Source of the DNA: Flavobacterium sp.
Lineage (GTDB): Bacteria > Bacteroidota > Bacteroidia > Flavobacteriales > Flavobacteriaceae
Assembly: GCA_018883065.1 (NCBI GenBank)
Contig: VEQT01000018.1
Location: 1-42,369 of the forward strand
DNA: 42,369 nt
Reading direction: 5' to 3'
Numbering within the stretch: position 1 is the first letter of the stretch; each line of letters begins with the position of its first letter. The position numbers and the translations under genes were made by a program. The notes below the pieces were generated by a model. It searched no databases and was not told where the DNA came from. It saw only the letters and a list, made by a program, of their open reading frames with translations. Positions 6,552-15,465 of this stretch are shown in pieces.

Positions 6552-8747
6552 CTAATTCGCGACTTCGCTGATGAATTTAATACGCATAAGCCGGAGTTCA
6601 TCCAAGTCGTATTCGCCGTCAAACTCTTTGAGCGCGTCTTCGATGCTATCGGTTTCGCACTCCATGAAATAGGCATGAATTTCTTCTTGTTGATCTTCAT
6701 CGAGCAAGTCGTCAATCCAGTAATTGATATTGAGTTTGGTACCTGAATAGACAATTTGTTCCATTTCTTTAATAAGTGTATCCATGTTCATTCCTTTGGC
6801 GGAGGCGATATCGTCAAGAGACAATTTTCGGTCTATGCTTTGAATGATGTACAATTTATTTGTTGAGTTGGCTCCAGTTGATTTTACTACCAAATCATCA
6901 GGCCGTATGATGTCATTGTCTGCTACATACCTTGCGATTAAAGCAACAAATTCGGCTCCATATTTTTTGGCTTTGCCTTCGCCTACCCCATGTGTATGAT
7001 ACAATTCATCTAAGGTAATGGGGTATTTTAGCGCCATGTCTTCAAGAGACGGATCTTGAAAAACGACGAAAGGAGGAACATTTAATTTCTTGGCTACTTT
7101 TTTACGTAAATCACGCAACATCCCCATTAGTACTTCATCGGCCGTACCAGACGATTTTGCCGCAGTTACTATGGCTTCGTCCTCAGATTCGTTGTATTCA
7201 TGATCTTCAGACATCAAAAATGAACTGGGTTTTTTTAAATAATTGAGTCCTGCGTCAGACACCTTTAAAATGCCATACGTTTCGATGTCTTTGGTTAATA
7301 AACCATCTACCAATACCTGACGGATAAGCGCCATCCAATAGCGTTCTTCAAAATCGGCACCCGAGCCAAAAAAGGGCTGTGTATCGGTTTTGTATGCTTT
7401 GATCATTGCATTTACCCGACCAATTAAAGTAAAAATAATCTCTTTTGATTTGTATAAACTTTTGGTGTCGCGCACCACTTCAAGCAATTTAATTACTTGT
7501 GGCTGTGCTTCTACTTTTGTTTTTGGATTGCGCACATTGTCATCCATATCGGCACCTTGACCGGTTTCGCTGTCAAATTCTTCACCAAAATAATGCAGTA
7601 AAAATTTACGTCTAGACATCGACGTTTCAGCATAGGCCACAACTTCTTGCAACAAAGCATAACCAATTTCTTGTTCGGCTACTGGTTTACCTGACATGAA
7701 TTTTTCTAATTTCTCTACGTCTTTGTAGGAGTAATAGGCCAAGCAATAACCTTCCCCTCCATCTCGACCGGCACGACCTGTTTCTTGGTAATAACTTTCA
7801 AGAGATTTCGGAATGTCATGGTGAATCACAAAGCGCACGTCGGGTTTATCGATGCCCATCCCAAAAGCAATCGTAGCTACCACCACTTCTACATCCTCCA
7901 TAAGAAACATGTCTTGGTGTTTAGCTCGTGTTTTGGCATCTAATCCCGCATGATACGGAATAGCACTGATGCCGTTAACCTGCAAGACCTCGGCGATGGC
8001 TTCTACTTTTTTACGGCTCAAGCAATAAATAATGCCCGATTTACCTTTGTGTTGTTTAATGAATCGTATAATGTCTGATTCAATATTTTTGGTTTTGGTG
8101 CGTACTTCGTAAAATAAATTGGGACGATTAAAGGAAGCCTTAAATGTTTTGGCATTTGACATATCTAAATTTTTTAGAATGTCTTCTTGCACTTTTGGTG
8201 TAGCAGTGGCCGTTAATCCAATAATGGGAACATCACCCAATTGTTTGATGATTTGTCGAAGGTTGCGGTATTCAGGTCTAAAATCATGTCCCCATTCAGA
8301 GATGCAATGCGCTTCATCGATGGCAACAAAAGATATGGTTTCTTTTTGCAAAAAGGCCACATATTCCTCTTTGGTAAGCGATTCGGGCGCTACGTATAGT
8401 AATTTAGTTAAACCCGAACTGATGTCTTTTTTAACTTGATTGATTTCGGTTTTGGTTAATGACGAATTCAAGACATGGGCAATGCCATTTTCAGCAGACA
8501 AACTTCGAATGGCATCCACCTGATTCTTCATGAGTGCAATAAGTGGCGAAACAACTATGGCAGTACCTTCTTGTAGCAATGCAGGAAGCTGATAACAAAG
8601 TGATTTTCCACCACCCGTTGGCATAATAACAAAGGTGTTTTGCTTGGCTAATATGCTGCGAATCACTGGTTCTTGTAGCCCTTTAAATTGGCTAAACCCA
8701 AAATATTTTTTCAGCTCTTTGTGGATGTCAATTTCGTTTGAATTCAT
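6552..8747 (-). CDS. recQ: ATP-dependent DNA helicase RecQ, lacking the zinc-binding cysteines
   Basis: A 3'-5' DNA helicase of recombination and replication-fork repair, 731 residues from the ATG at 8747 (a TTG at 8780 would add eleven unlikely residues). It shows Walker A MPTGGGKS (42-49), DEAH (144-147) followed by the aromatic-rich CISEWGHDFR loop, TATAT motif III, and QETGRAGRDG motif VI. The zinc-binding region of classical RecQ (a Cys before RR, then a CxxCxxC cluster) is replaced by SMSRRKFLLHYFGEEF and an acidic stretch with GADMDDN; all four cysteines are absent (about 376-406). An HRDC domain follows (about 530-600, with KYPITLDELYHTHGVGEGKA), then a C-terminal helix-turn-helix-like extension ending in an acidic tail. 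It is encoded alone, divergent from kdsD. Confidence 0.95.
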   Translation of the reverse strand: MNSNEIDIHKELKKYFGFSQFKGLQEPVIRSILAKQNTFVIMPTGGGKSLCYQLPALLQEGTAIVVSPLIALMKNQVDAIRSLSAENGIAHVLNSSLTKTEINQVKKDISSGLTKLLYVAPESLTKEEYVAFLQKETISFVAIDEAHCISEWGHDFRPEYRNLRQIIKQLGDVPIIGLTATATPKVQEDILKNLDMSNAKTFKASFNRPNLFYEVRTKTKNIESDIIRFIKQHKGKSGIIYCLSRKKVEAIAEVLQVNGISAIPYHAGLDAKTRAKHQDMFLMEDVEVVVATIAFGMGIDKPDVRFVIHHDIPKSLESYYQETGRAGRDGGEGYCLAYYSYKDVEKLEKFMSGKPVAEQEIGYALLQEVVAYAETSMSRRKFLLHYFGEEFDSETGQGADMDDNVRNPKTKVEAQPQVIKLLEVVRDTKSLYKSKEIIFTLIGRVNAMIKAYKTDTQPFFGSGADFEERYWMALIRQVLVDGLLTKDIETYGILKVSDAGLNYLKKPSSFLMSEDHEYNESEDEAIVTAAKSSGTADEVLMGMLRDLRKKVAKKLNVPPFVVFQDPSLEDMALKYPITLDELYHTHGVGEGKAKKYGAEFVALIARYVADNDIIRPDDLVVKSTGANSTNKLYIIQSIDRKLSLDDIASAKGMNMDTLIKEMEQIVYSGTKLNINYWIDDLLDEDQQEEIHAYFMECETDSIEDALKEFDGEYDLDELRLMRIKFISEVAN

Positions 8748-8769
8748 TAGATGATAAGGGTAATTTGTA

Positions 8770-8777
8770 TAAATTTG
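8770..8777 (+). promoter_or_regulatory. Candidate -7 element of kdsD
   Basis: TAAATTTG matches TAnnTTTG in the 85-base gap between the divergent recQ and kdsD genes, about 55 bases before the kdsD start. No TTG is correctly placed upstream. Confidence 0.35.
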
Positions 8778-8832
8778 CAACTCCTAAGATACAACTTTCT
8801 TTTATACACACAACTATTATAGCATTCTAGTT

Positions 8833-9798
8833 TTGATATCAAACCACGACATTAAAGAAATTGCCAAAAAAGCAATCGAATCAGAAAGCGAATCGATTAA
8901 AAAATTAGTTGATTATATTGATGATCAATTTGTTGCCGCTACACAAGCCGTATACAATTGCTCGGGTAGATGTATAATTACCGGAATAGGAAAAAGTGCA
9001 ATTATTGCCCAAAAAATAGTAGCAACACTCAATTCTACTGGCACACCCTCGGTTTTTTTACATGCATCTGAAGCCATTCACGGCGACTTAGGCATGGTAC
9101 AAGCACAAGATGTGATCCTTTGTATTTCAAAAAGTGGCAACAGTCCAGAAATCAAAGTGCTGGTTCCTTTACTCAAACGCGATGGTAACATCTTAATTGG
9201 TATGACTGGAAACCGCAATTCATTTCTGGCCAAAGGTTCCGACTTTGTGTTGGACACAACTGTTGAACAAGAAGCTTGTCCAAATAATTTAGCTCCCACC
9301 AACAGCACAACTGCTCAATTGGTTATGGGCGATGCGCTAGCAGTGTGTTTGATGGAACTCAGACAGTTTACAGCGCAAGATTTTGCCAAATACCACCCTG
9401 GCGGTGCTTTAGGAAAACAATTGCTTTTGCGTGTGGGCGACATGACTGAACATTCCCTAAAACCAACTGTTTCACCAGATTCATCAATTAAAAAGGTAAT
9501 TTTTGAAATTTCAGAAAAACGACTGGGCGTGACCGCAGTTGTAGAAAACGATCAGGTGATTGGCATTATTACCGATGGAGATATTCGACGCATGTTGAAC
9601 GAACGGGATACTTTTATGGAATTAACTGCACGTGATATCATGACGCAAAATCCAAAATTAATTAGTCCAACTGCACTAGTAATGGATGCATTTCACATCA
9701 TGGAAGATTTTAAAATTACCCAATTGGTGGTAGTTGATCATGGCCAATACAAAGGCGTACTGCATTTGCATGACATTTTAAAAGAGGGCGTACTTTAG
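8833..9798 (+). CDS. kdsD: Arabinose-5-phosphate isomerase KdsD/KpsF (SIS plus two CBS domains)
   Basis: Converts ribulose 5-phosphate to arabinose 5-phosphate, the first committed step to Kdo for lipopolysaccharide. It has 321 residues, the usual length. The SIS domain (~30-170) carries ITGIGKSAIIAQKI, FLHASEAIHGDLGM, the phosphosugar-binding SKSGNSPEI, and the family signature KYHPGGALGK. Two CBS domains follow (~205-320: LGVTAVVENDQVIGIITDGDIRR and ITQLVVVDHGQYKGVLHLHD). There is no usable ATG or GTG upstream or near the N-terminus, so translation most likely begins at the TTG at 8833. tatC starts one base after its stop codon, so the genes are co-transcribed. Confidence 0.93.
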   Translation: MISNHDIKEIAKKAIESESESIKKLVDYIDDQFVAATQAVYNCSGRCIITGIGKSAIIAQKIVATLNSTGTPSVFLHASEAIHGDLGMVQAQDVILCISKSGNSPEIKVLVPLLKRDGNILIGMTGNRNSFLAKGSDFVLDTTVEQEACPNNLAPTNSTTAQLVMGDALAVCLMELRQFTAQDFAKYHPGGALGKQLLLRVGDMTEHSLKPTVSPDSSIKKVIFEISEKRLGVTAVVENDQVIGIITDGDIRRMLNERDTFMELTARDIMTQNPKLISPTALVMDAFHIMEDFKITQLVVVDHGQYKGVLHLHDILKEGVL

Positions 9799-9799
9799 T

Positions 9800-10612
9800 A
9801 TGGCAAAGAAAAGCATAGCCGAAATGTCATTTTTGGATCATCTCGAAGAATTGAGGTGGTTATTTATACGCATTACAATTGCTGTTTTAGTGGTTTCGTG
9901 TCTGTCCTACTTTGTTATCGATTTTATTTTTGAAGAAGTAATTTTTGGGCCTATTCATCCTGACTTTATCACCTACCGACTTTTTTGTGATTTAACCCAT
10001 TATTTTGGCACTGATGATGGGGGCATGTGTGTAACCGAAATGCCTTTCATTATTCAAAGCACCAGTTTAGGCGGCCAATTTTCGGTATTTCTATGGACAT
10101 GTATTACTGCCGGATTTATTTTGGGCTTCCCCTATATCTTGTGGGAAATCTGGAAATTTATCAGTCCCGCCTTATATAAAAACGAAAAAAAATATGCCGT
10201 TTCGTTTATCCTAATCTCCTCGATTTTATTTTTCTTGGGTGTTTTATTTGGCTATTACTTAATCCTTCCCTTATCGGTTAACTTTTTTGGCGGATTTAAC
10301 GTGAGTAGTGTGATTAAAAACGAATTTAACTTGGACAACTACATCAGCATGGTAAAAACTTCGGTGATTTCATGTGGATTAATTTTTGAATTGCCCATCA
10401 TTATTTACTTTTTGACAAAAATTGGTTTGGTTACCGCTACCACTTTACGTGAATACCGTCGCTATTCTATCGTGATTATTTTAATTGTAGCTGCCATAAT
10501 TACACCACCCGATATTTTGAGTCAAATAATTGTGTCAATACCACTTTTGATATTATATGAAATAAGTATTTTAATTGCCGTATTGGTAAACAAAAAAGAA
10601 AAAAATGGCTGA
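9800..10612 (+). CDS. tatC: Sec-independent protein translocase TatC
   Basis: Core receptor of the twin-arginine translocase in the inner membrane; binds RR signal peptides of folded proteins. The N-terminal family signature MSFLDHLEELRWLFIRI is present, as are the conserved EIWKFISPALY region and six hydrophobic segments (about 20-40, 95-115, 130-155, 178-200, 213-230 and 236-258). The periplasmic loop after TM1 is long and contains a CDLTHYFGTDDGGMC stretch with two cysteines, which looks lineage-specific. tatA/B are not in the window, so they must lie elsewhere. It sits one base after kdsD and overlaps the AhpD-like gene by eight bases. Confidence 0.95.
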   Translation: MAKKSIAEMSFLDHLEELRWLFIRITIAVLVVSCLSYFVIDFIFEEVIFGPIHPDFITYRLFCDLTHYFGTDDGGMCVTEMPFIIQSTSLGGQFSVFLWTCITAGFILGFPYILWEIWKFISPALYKNEKKYAVSFILISSILFFLGVLFGYYLILPLSVNFFGGFNVSSVIKNEFNLDNYISMVKTSVISCGLIFELPIIIYFLTKIGLVTATTLREYRRYSIVIILIVAAIITPPDILSQIIVSIPLLILYEISILIAVLVNKKEKNG

Positions 10613-10946
10613 TTTAGTTGCTGATTTTAATGATTACCGCACCAAGATGAACGCCAAACTATTGGCCGACAACAACCTGATAATTAAACGAATTTTTAAT
10701 CTCGACACCAATGCCTATGCTGCCGGTGCCTTGGATGTGAAAACCAAGGAGCTATTGGGTTTGGTAGCCTCTGCTGTATTGCGTTGCGACGACTGCGTAA
10801 AATACCATTTAGAAACTGCTTACAAAGCAGGCGTAAGCAAAGACGAAGTGATGGAAGCCCTTGGTATCGCTACTTTAGTTGGCGGAACGATTGTGGTTCC
10901 TCATTTACGCCGTGCCTATGAATTTTGGGAAGCCTTAGAGAATTGA
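10605..10946 (+). CDS. Carboxymuconolactone decarboxylase/AhpD-family protein
   Basis: A small 113-residue, all-helical protein of the CMD/AhpD superfamily. The redox motif CxxC followed by His is present as RCDDCVKYHLETAYKAG, which places it with alkylhydroperoxidase-like members and not with true decarboxylases. GIATLVGGTIVVPHLRRAYEF forms the conserved C-terminal helix. A disulfide-reductase or peroxide-handling role in the cytoplasm is likely, but the partner is unknown. The start overlaps the end of tatC by eight bases, so it is translationally coupled to tatC and ends the kdsD-tatC operon. A fresh promoter for lptB lies just after it. Confidence 0.85.
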   Translation: MADLVADFNDYRTKMNAKLLADNNLIIKRIFNLDTNAYAAGALDVKTKELLGLVASAVLRCDDCVKYHLETAYKAGVSKDEVMEALGIATLVGGTIVVPHLRRAYEFWEALEN

Positions 10947-10979
10947 TTGCGAATACTGGCTAATTTTAAATTAAATTTG
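10947..10979 (+). promoter_or_regulatory. Promoter of lptB
   Basis: TTG at 10947-10949, a 22-base spacer and TAAATTTG at 10972-10979 fit the Bacteroidota consensus TTG-N17-23-TAnnTTTG. The element ends about 41 bases before the lptB ATG. Confidence 0.6.
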
Positions 10980-11020
10980 GGCCGTTCCCAATTTTCAATT
11001 CATCAAAAATTTATAATTTA

Positions 11021-11761
11021 ATGAAACTCAGAGCAGAAAATCTAATCAAAACCTACAAAGGCCGAAGTGTAGTAAAAGGCATTTCAGTTGAAGTAAACCA
11101 AGGCGAAATTGTGGGTTTATTAGGGCCAAACGGCGCCGGAAAAACAACTTCATTTTATATGATTGTGGGCTTGGTGAAACCCAATTTGGGCAACATTTAC
11201 CTCGATGATTTGGATATAACGAATTACCCCATGTATAAACGAGCACAAGCCGGTATTGGGTATTTGGCTCAAGAAGCTTCGGTATTTCGCAAGTTAAGTA
11301 TAGAAGATAATATTTTGAGTGTATTGCAATTGACCAACTTATCCAAAGAGGCGCAAATTGCCAAAATGGAGTCTTTGATTGATGAATTTAGTTTGCAACA
11401 CATACGCACCAATCGTGGTGATTTACTTTCTGGAGGCGAACGCCGACGAACCGAAATTGCCCGTGCATTGGCTACTGATCCCAAATTTATTTTACTAGAC
11501 GAACCCTTTGCTGGTGTGGATCCGGTTGCTGTAGAAGACATTCAGCGAATAGTTGCCCAGCTCAAAAACAAAAACATCGGTATTCTAATCACCGACCACA
11601 ACGTTCAGGAAACCTTGGCCATTACCGACAAAACGTATTTGATGTTTGAAGGCGGGATTTTAAAAGCGGGCGTACCCGAAGAATTGGTAGAAGACGAAAT
11701 GGTACGTCGCGTATATTTGGGACAAAACTTTGAGTTACGCAAAAAGAAATTGGAATTCTAA
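11021..11761 (+). CDS. lptB: LPS export ABC transporter ATP-binding protein LptB
   Basis: ATPase that powers LptFG extraction of lipopolysaccharide from the inner membrane. It has Walker A GPNGAGKT (35-42), an ABC signature LSGGERRRTEIARAL, Walker B ILLDEPFAGVDP and the H-loop in LITDHNVQET. The ERRR form of the signature and the FAGVDPVAV stretch are characteristic of LptB as opposed to other small ABC ATPases. Its 246 residues match the family length. It has its own promoter 41 bases upstream and is followed within four bases by a small membrane-protein gene. The nearby kdsD fits a shared LPS theme. Confidence 0.94.
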   Translation: MKLRAENLIKTYKGRSVVKGISVEVNQGEIVGLLGPNGAGKTTSFYMIVGLVKPNLGNIYLDDLDITNYPMYKRAQAGIGYLAQEASVFRKLSIEDNILSVLQLTNLSKEAQIAKMESLIDEFSLQHIRTNRGDLLSGGERRRTEIARALATDPKFILLDEPFAGVDPVAVEDIQRIVAQLKNKNIGILITDHNVQETLAITDKTYLMFEGGILKAGVPEELVEDEMVRRVYLGQNFELRKKKLEF

Positions 11762-11765
11762 GCAC

Positions 11766-11984
11766 ATGAGCAAACCCTACAACGACTGGCAAGAAAACAA
11801 TGAGTATTGGATTTGGGGTATTTTTTATTACAACAAAGAGGATAAACGTTTGTTTCCGCCAAAACGAAACCCAATGATGGGCTTCACAACCAACTTTGCC
11901 AATCCAAAATCGGTACTCGCGCTCGTTCTGTTTTTAGCATTTTTTTTGTTTATTATCGCAATGATCGATAAAAAATCACGCTAA
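11766..11984 (+). CDS. Small DUF5808-like membrane protein, 72 aa
   Basis: The ATG at 11766 (MSKPYNDWQENN) is preferred; a longer frame would begin inside lptB. The stretch WIWGIFYYNKEDKRLFPPKR followed by GFTTNFANPKS resembles the DUF5808 family, recalled from memory. A single C-terminal membrane helix (VLALVLFLAFFLFIIAMI) is followed by a basic DKKSR end, so the conserved part probably faces the cytoplasm. It is co-transcribed with lptB (four-base gap). Its stop codon overlaps the stop of the convergent pssA by four bases. No function is known. Confidence 0.75.
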   Translation: MSKPYNDWQENNEYWIWGIFYYNKEDKRLFPPKRNPMMGFTTNFANPKSVLALVLFLAFFLFIIAMIDKKSR

Positions 11985-12706
11985 AGTTTCGACTTCGTAA
12001 ACCAAAGGTTGTTCACAACAGATGCAAGTACATAGCTAATAATTATTAACGGCACTGCGGTAATTTTCAGGAATCCCAATAATACTAGCGAATACACTAC
12101 AAACACCAACTGCAACTTATAGGTTTTCCAATTTGAGCCTTTTATTTTTAAAGAAAATAAGGGTATTTCTGCGTTAAGCATATACACGCTTGTAATTGTA
12201 ATAATTAGCAAAACGGCATGATTTAGTAGCAATTCAAATACAATAAATGAAGTTGAATGTATGGCCACCAACGGCAAACTTAAGATAAATAAGGCATTGG
12301 CTGGTGTGGGTAAACCAATAAACGAATCGGTTTGGCGTATATCTAGATTAAAATTAGCCAAACGGTAACAAGAGGCCAATGTGATTAAAAAACCCATATA
12401 AGGCATGAATTGAGCAAAAAGCGTGGTCGAATTACCCGCCGATTCAACTAATAAGGAGTGCATAACCAAGCCAGGAACAACTCCACTGGTTACCATATCA
12501 GCAAGCGAATCAAGCTGCAAACCCAGCGGGCTACTTACTTGAAATAAACGCGCAAAAAATCCATCAAAAAAATCAAAAAATATTCCCAAACAAACACAGG
12601 CAAATGCAGCTGTAAAATCAGATTGCAATACAAACAAAATCGCTACACATCCACTAAATAAATTGAGTAAGGTGAGCAAATTGGGCACTTGTTTTTTGAG
12701 GTTCAT
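11981..12706 (-). CDS. pssA: CDP-diacylglycerol--serine O-phosphatidyltransferase
   Basis: Makes phosphatidylserine from CDP-diacylglycerol and serine, the precursor of phosphatidylethanolamine. The CDP-alcohol phosphatidyltransferase signature DG(x2)AR(x8)G(x3)D(x3)D is present, beginning DGFFAR and closing LQLDSLADM (about residues 49-71). About seven hydrophobic segments place it in the inner membrane, and the length (241) fits the membrane-bound PssA subclass. Phosphatidylglycerophosphate synthase shares the signature, but the overall length and C-terminal TM set fit PssA better. The gene is single, divergent from the PorV-like gene and convergent with the DUF5808 gene. Confidence 0.88.
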   Translation of the reverse strand: MNLKKQVPNLLTLLNLFSGCVAILFVLQSDFTAAFACVCLGIFFDFFDGFFARLFQVSSPLGLQLDSLADMVTSGVVPGLVMHSLLVESAGNSTTLFAQFMPYMGFLITLASCYRLANFNLDIRQTDSFIGLPTPANALFILSLPLVAIHSTSFIVFELLLNHAVLLIITITSVYMLNAEIPLFSLKIKGSNWKTYKLQLVFVVYSLVLLGFLKITAVPLIIISYVLASVVNNLWFTKSKL

Positions 12707-12724
12707 GAGCTGGTTTTAGGTGAG

Positions 12725-12732
12725 CAAATTTA
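12725..12732 (-). promoter_or_regulatory. Candidate -7 element of pssA
   Basis: The minus strand reads TAAATTTG, matching TAnnTTTG, 18 bases upstream of the pssA ATG. No TTG is visible at the expected distance. Confidence 0.4.
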
Positions 12733-12805
12733 ACACAATAACTTAAAGGACTTGACGTTTTTTATTCAAGATTTTTATTTGATATTTGTAAAAAAACAAA
12801 ATACC

Positions 12806-13873
12806 TTGAACATCTCCCGGTTTTTACCTCTTTTACTGCTTTGTATTTCGGTACAAGGCCAAACCGTTAGAAAATATTCCAACGAATTTTTGAATATTGG
12901 AGTGGATGCAGCCGCTTTGGGTATGTCAAACGCAGTAACCGCGCAAACTGCAGATGTAAACGCAGTGTATTGGAATCCTGCTGGTTTATTGCAACTTAAG
13001 GATACACAAGTGGGACTGATGCACGCCAGCTATTTTGCAAACATTGCTCAATACGATTATGCAGCCTATGCGAGTCCCATAGACAAGCAAAGTGCGTGGG
13101 GATTTTCGGCCATTCGATTTGGTGTGGATGATATTCTAAACACAACTCAATTAATTGACAGTCAAGGTAATATTGATTACAATCGCGTGAGTAAATTTTC
13201 TACCGCCGATTATGCCTTTACCTTTTCGTATGCACGTCAATCTAAATTGAACAACTTTCGATATGGAGCCAATGCCAAAGTAATTCGGAGGGTAATAGGT
13301 GAATTTGCCAATTCTTGGGGATTTGGATTTGATATTGGGGTGCAATACACCCATAAAAAATGGGAATTTGGCTTGATGCTTCGGGACCTTACTACCACAT
13401 ATAACATCTGGACTATAGACGAGCAGGCGTATGCAGCTGTCCAAAATTCTATTCCAAGTCAAAACCAAGAATTGCCAGAAAGTAGCGAGATAACTTTACC
13501 CAAAGCGCAATTGGGTTTGGCAAGAAAATTTATATACAGAAATGACTATACATTACTTGCTGCTACCAATCTTAACATGGAATTCACCAAAACAAATGAT
13601 CTGGTTTCAACCGACAAATTGAGTATAGCACCCGCTTTGGGCTGTGAATTTGGCTACACCGATGTGGTTTTTGTTCGTACTGGCTTTGGTAATTTTCAGC
13701 GTGCTACACAAGTTGACAACAGCACATCATTGAGTTTTCAACCCAATATTGGTTTGGGATTTAAATACAAAGGGGTGCAAATAGACTATGCACTTACTGA
13801 TATTGGTAACCAAAGTACAGCCTTGTACTCCAATATTTTTTCGGTTAAAGTTGATTTGAGTAGTTTCCGTTAA
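12806..13873 (+). CDS. PorV/PorQ-family outer-membrane beta-barrel protein
   Basis: A FadL-like outer-membrane barrel of the family that includes the T9SS components PorV and PorQ. Evidence is the early KYSNEFLNIGVDAAALGMSN and the VYWNPAGL motif that mark the family, followed by alternating amphipathic strands to the end. The start is uncertain: the TTG at 12806 gives MNISRFLPLLLLCISVQGQ, an ideal signal peptide, whereas the TTG at 12752 adds eighteen residues; no ATG is available. PorV shuttles substrates from the translocon to the attachment complex, but Flavobacteriia have several paralogues, so a T9SS role is only likely. lnt follows after one base. Confidence 0.8.
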   Translation: MNISRFLPLLLLCISVQGQTVRKYSNEFLNIGVDAAALGMSNAVTAQTADVNAVYWNPAGLLQLKDTQVGLMHASYFANIAQYDYAAYASPIDKQSAWGFSAIRFGVDDILNTTQLIDSQGNIDYNRVSKFSTADYAFTFSYARQSKLNNFRYGANAKVIRRVIGEFANSWGFGFDIGVQYTHKKWEFGLMLRDLTTTYNIWTIDEQAYAAVQNSIPSQNQELPESSEITLPKAQLGLARKFIYRNDYTLLAATNLNMEFTKTNDLVSTDKLSIAPALGCEFGYTDVVFVRTGFGNFQRATQVDNSTSLSFQPNIGLGFKYKGVQIDYALTDIGNQSTALYSNIFSVKVDLSSFR

Positions 13874-13874
13874 C

Positions 13875-15464
13875 ATGAAAAAAACGGTACAACAACCCTA
13901 TGTGCTAGCTTCAATTAGCGGTTTGTTATTGTCGGCGGCATGGCCAACCTACGGACTTCCATTGCTGTTGTTTTTTGCATTTGTTCCTTTATTAATTGCC
14001 GAAAAAAAACTCCGCGAATCAAAAGCAAGTCTTTTCAAAGTGGGCACAGTTGCTTACATCAGTTTTGTAATTTGGAATTTACTCACAACTTGGTGGTTGT
14101 ATTATGCGTCAGGATTTGGCATGTGGTTTGCCGTTTTAGTCAATGCTCTACTGATGAGTTTGGTTTTCATGCTTTACCATTTGGTAGCCAAACGCATTTC
14201 AAAATTCTATAGTTTAGTCTTTTTTATTTGTATATGGCTGGCCTTTGAGAAATTTCATTTGGAATGGGAATTTTCTTGGCCTTGGCTCAATTTGGGTCAT
14301 GCCTTTGCTACCTATCCCAAATGGATTCAATGGTACGAATATACTGGTGCCTTTGGCGGAAGTTTGTGGGTATTGGCTTGTAATGCTGTGGTATTTTACC
14401 AGTTAAGCAAATTTCAATTGGCAGCAAAAAAATCAATTTTTTTGTATTTAATCCTTGGGATAGCACTTCCCATTTGTATCTCGATGTGTATTTATTACAC
14501 GTATCATGCTGAGGGCGAAACCAAAGAAGTGGTTCTGTTGCAGCCCAATGTTGATCCATACACCGAAAAATATTCAACAACCAATTACAACACTACACAA
14601 GAATTGTTGGCATTGGCAAAACCCGTTTGTACTCGCTTAACCGATTATGTTATTGCTCCCGAAACGGTATTGGCCGAAATGATTCCCTATGAGCAATTTT
14701 CTCAATCGACTTGCCCAATGCTCATGCGCCAATTCATACAAGACCATCCAGGGATTCAGTTGCTTTGGGGAATTGACACCTTTACTTTTATAACCAATCC
14801 CGCTGATGTTAAACCAGCGTCAAATGTGTTTAGATCGGGCATATGGATTGATTTTTACAATGCGGCCTTATTTATGAATGCATCACCAACAGTTCAAAAA
14901 TACTACAAATCAAAATTGGTAGTTGGCATAGAAAATTTGCCCTATAAACCCATATTGGAGCCACTTCTAGGGAATATCATGCTCGATTTGGGCGGCACTA
15001 TTTCGACCAAAACAACTCAAGCAAATCGGGCTGTTTTTAGCAGTACAGACGGTACAAAAGTGGGGCCAATTATTTGTTATGAATCGGTTTATGGAAGTTA
15101 CGTAAATGAATATGTTACAAATGGCGCTCAATTTTTAGCCATCATTACCAATGATGCCTGGTGGAACGAAACTCAAGGACACAAGCAGCACTTGAGTTTT
15201 GCCAGTTTGCGCGCAATTGAAACACGAAGAGATATAGCGCGAAGTGCCAATACAGGTATTTCGGCTTTTGTAAACCAAAAAGGAGAAATTACCAAACAAA
15301 GTCTATATGGTGAAAAAATTGCCTTAAAAGGAACTGTTCAGCTCAACAAAAAACATAGCTTTTATGTACAACATGGCGACTATATTGCCAAGATTGCTGT
15401 TGGTGTCGCTCTGATTTTATTGACATTTACAGCAATACCCCCGCTTCGAAAATTGCTATTGTAA
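13875..15464 (+). CDS. lnt: Apolipoprotein N-acyltransferase Lnt
   Basis: Adds the third acyl chain to the N-terminal cysteine of lipoproteins in the inner membrane. It has 529 residues: an N-terminal block of membrane segments (to about 210) followed by a periplasmic carbon-nitrogen hydrolase domain. The catalytic triad is visible as Glu263 (IAPETVLAE), Lys345 (QKYYKSKLV) and Cys401 (IICYESVYGSY); LSFASLRAIETRRDIARSANTG is the conserved late motif. A last membrane helix closes the protein. It starts one base after the PorV-like gene and should be co-transcribed with it. It ends one base from the stop of the convergent sugar transferase gene. Confidence 0.95.
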   Translation: MKKTVQQPYVLASISGLLLSAAWPTYGLPLLLFFAFVPLLIAEKKLRESKASLFKVGTVAYISFVIWNLLTTWWLYYASGFGMWFAVLVNALLMSLVFMLYHLVAKRISKFYSLVFFICIWLAFEKFHLEWEFSWPWLNLGHAFATYPKWIQWYEYTGAFGGSLWVLACNAVVFYQLSKFQLAAKKSIFLYLILGIALPICISMCIYYTYHAEGETKEVVLLQPNVDPYTEKYSTTNYNTTQELLALAKPVCTRLTDYVIAPETVLAEMIPYEQFSQSTCPMLMRQFIQDHPGIQLLWGIDTFTFITNPADVKPASNVFRSGIWIDFYNAALFMNASPTVQKYYKSKLVVGIENLPYKPILEPLLGNIMLDLGGTISTKTTQANRAVFSSTDGTKVGPIICYESVYGSYVNEYVTNGAQFLAIITNDAWWNETQGHKQHLSFASLRAIETRRDIARSANTGISAFVNQKGEITKQSLYGEKIALKGTVQLNKKHSFYVQHGDYIAKIAVGVALILLTFTAIPPLRKLLL

Positions 15465-15465
15465 C

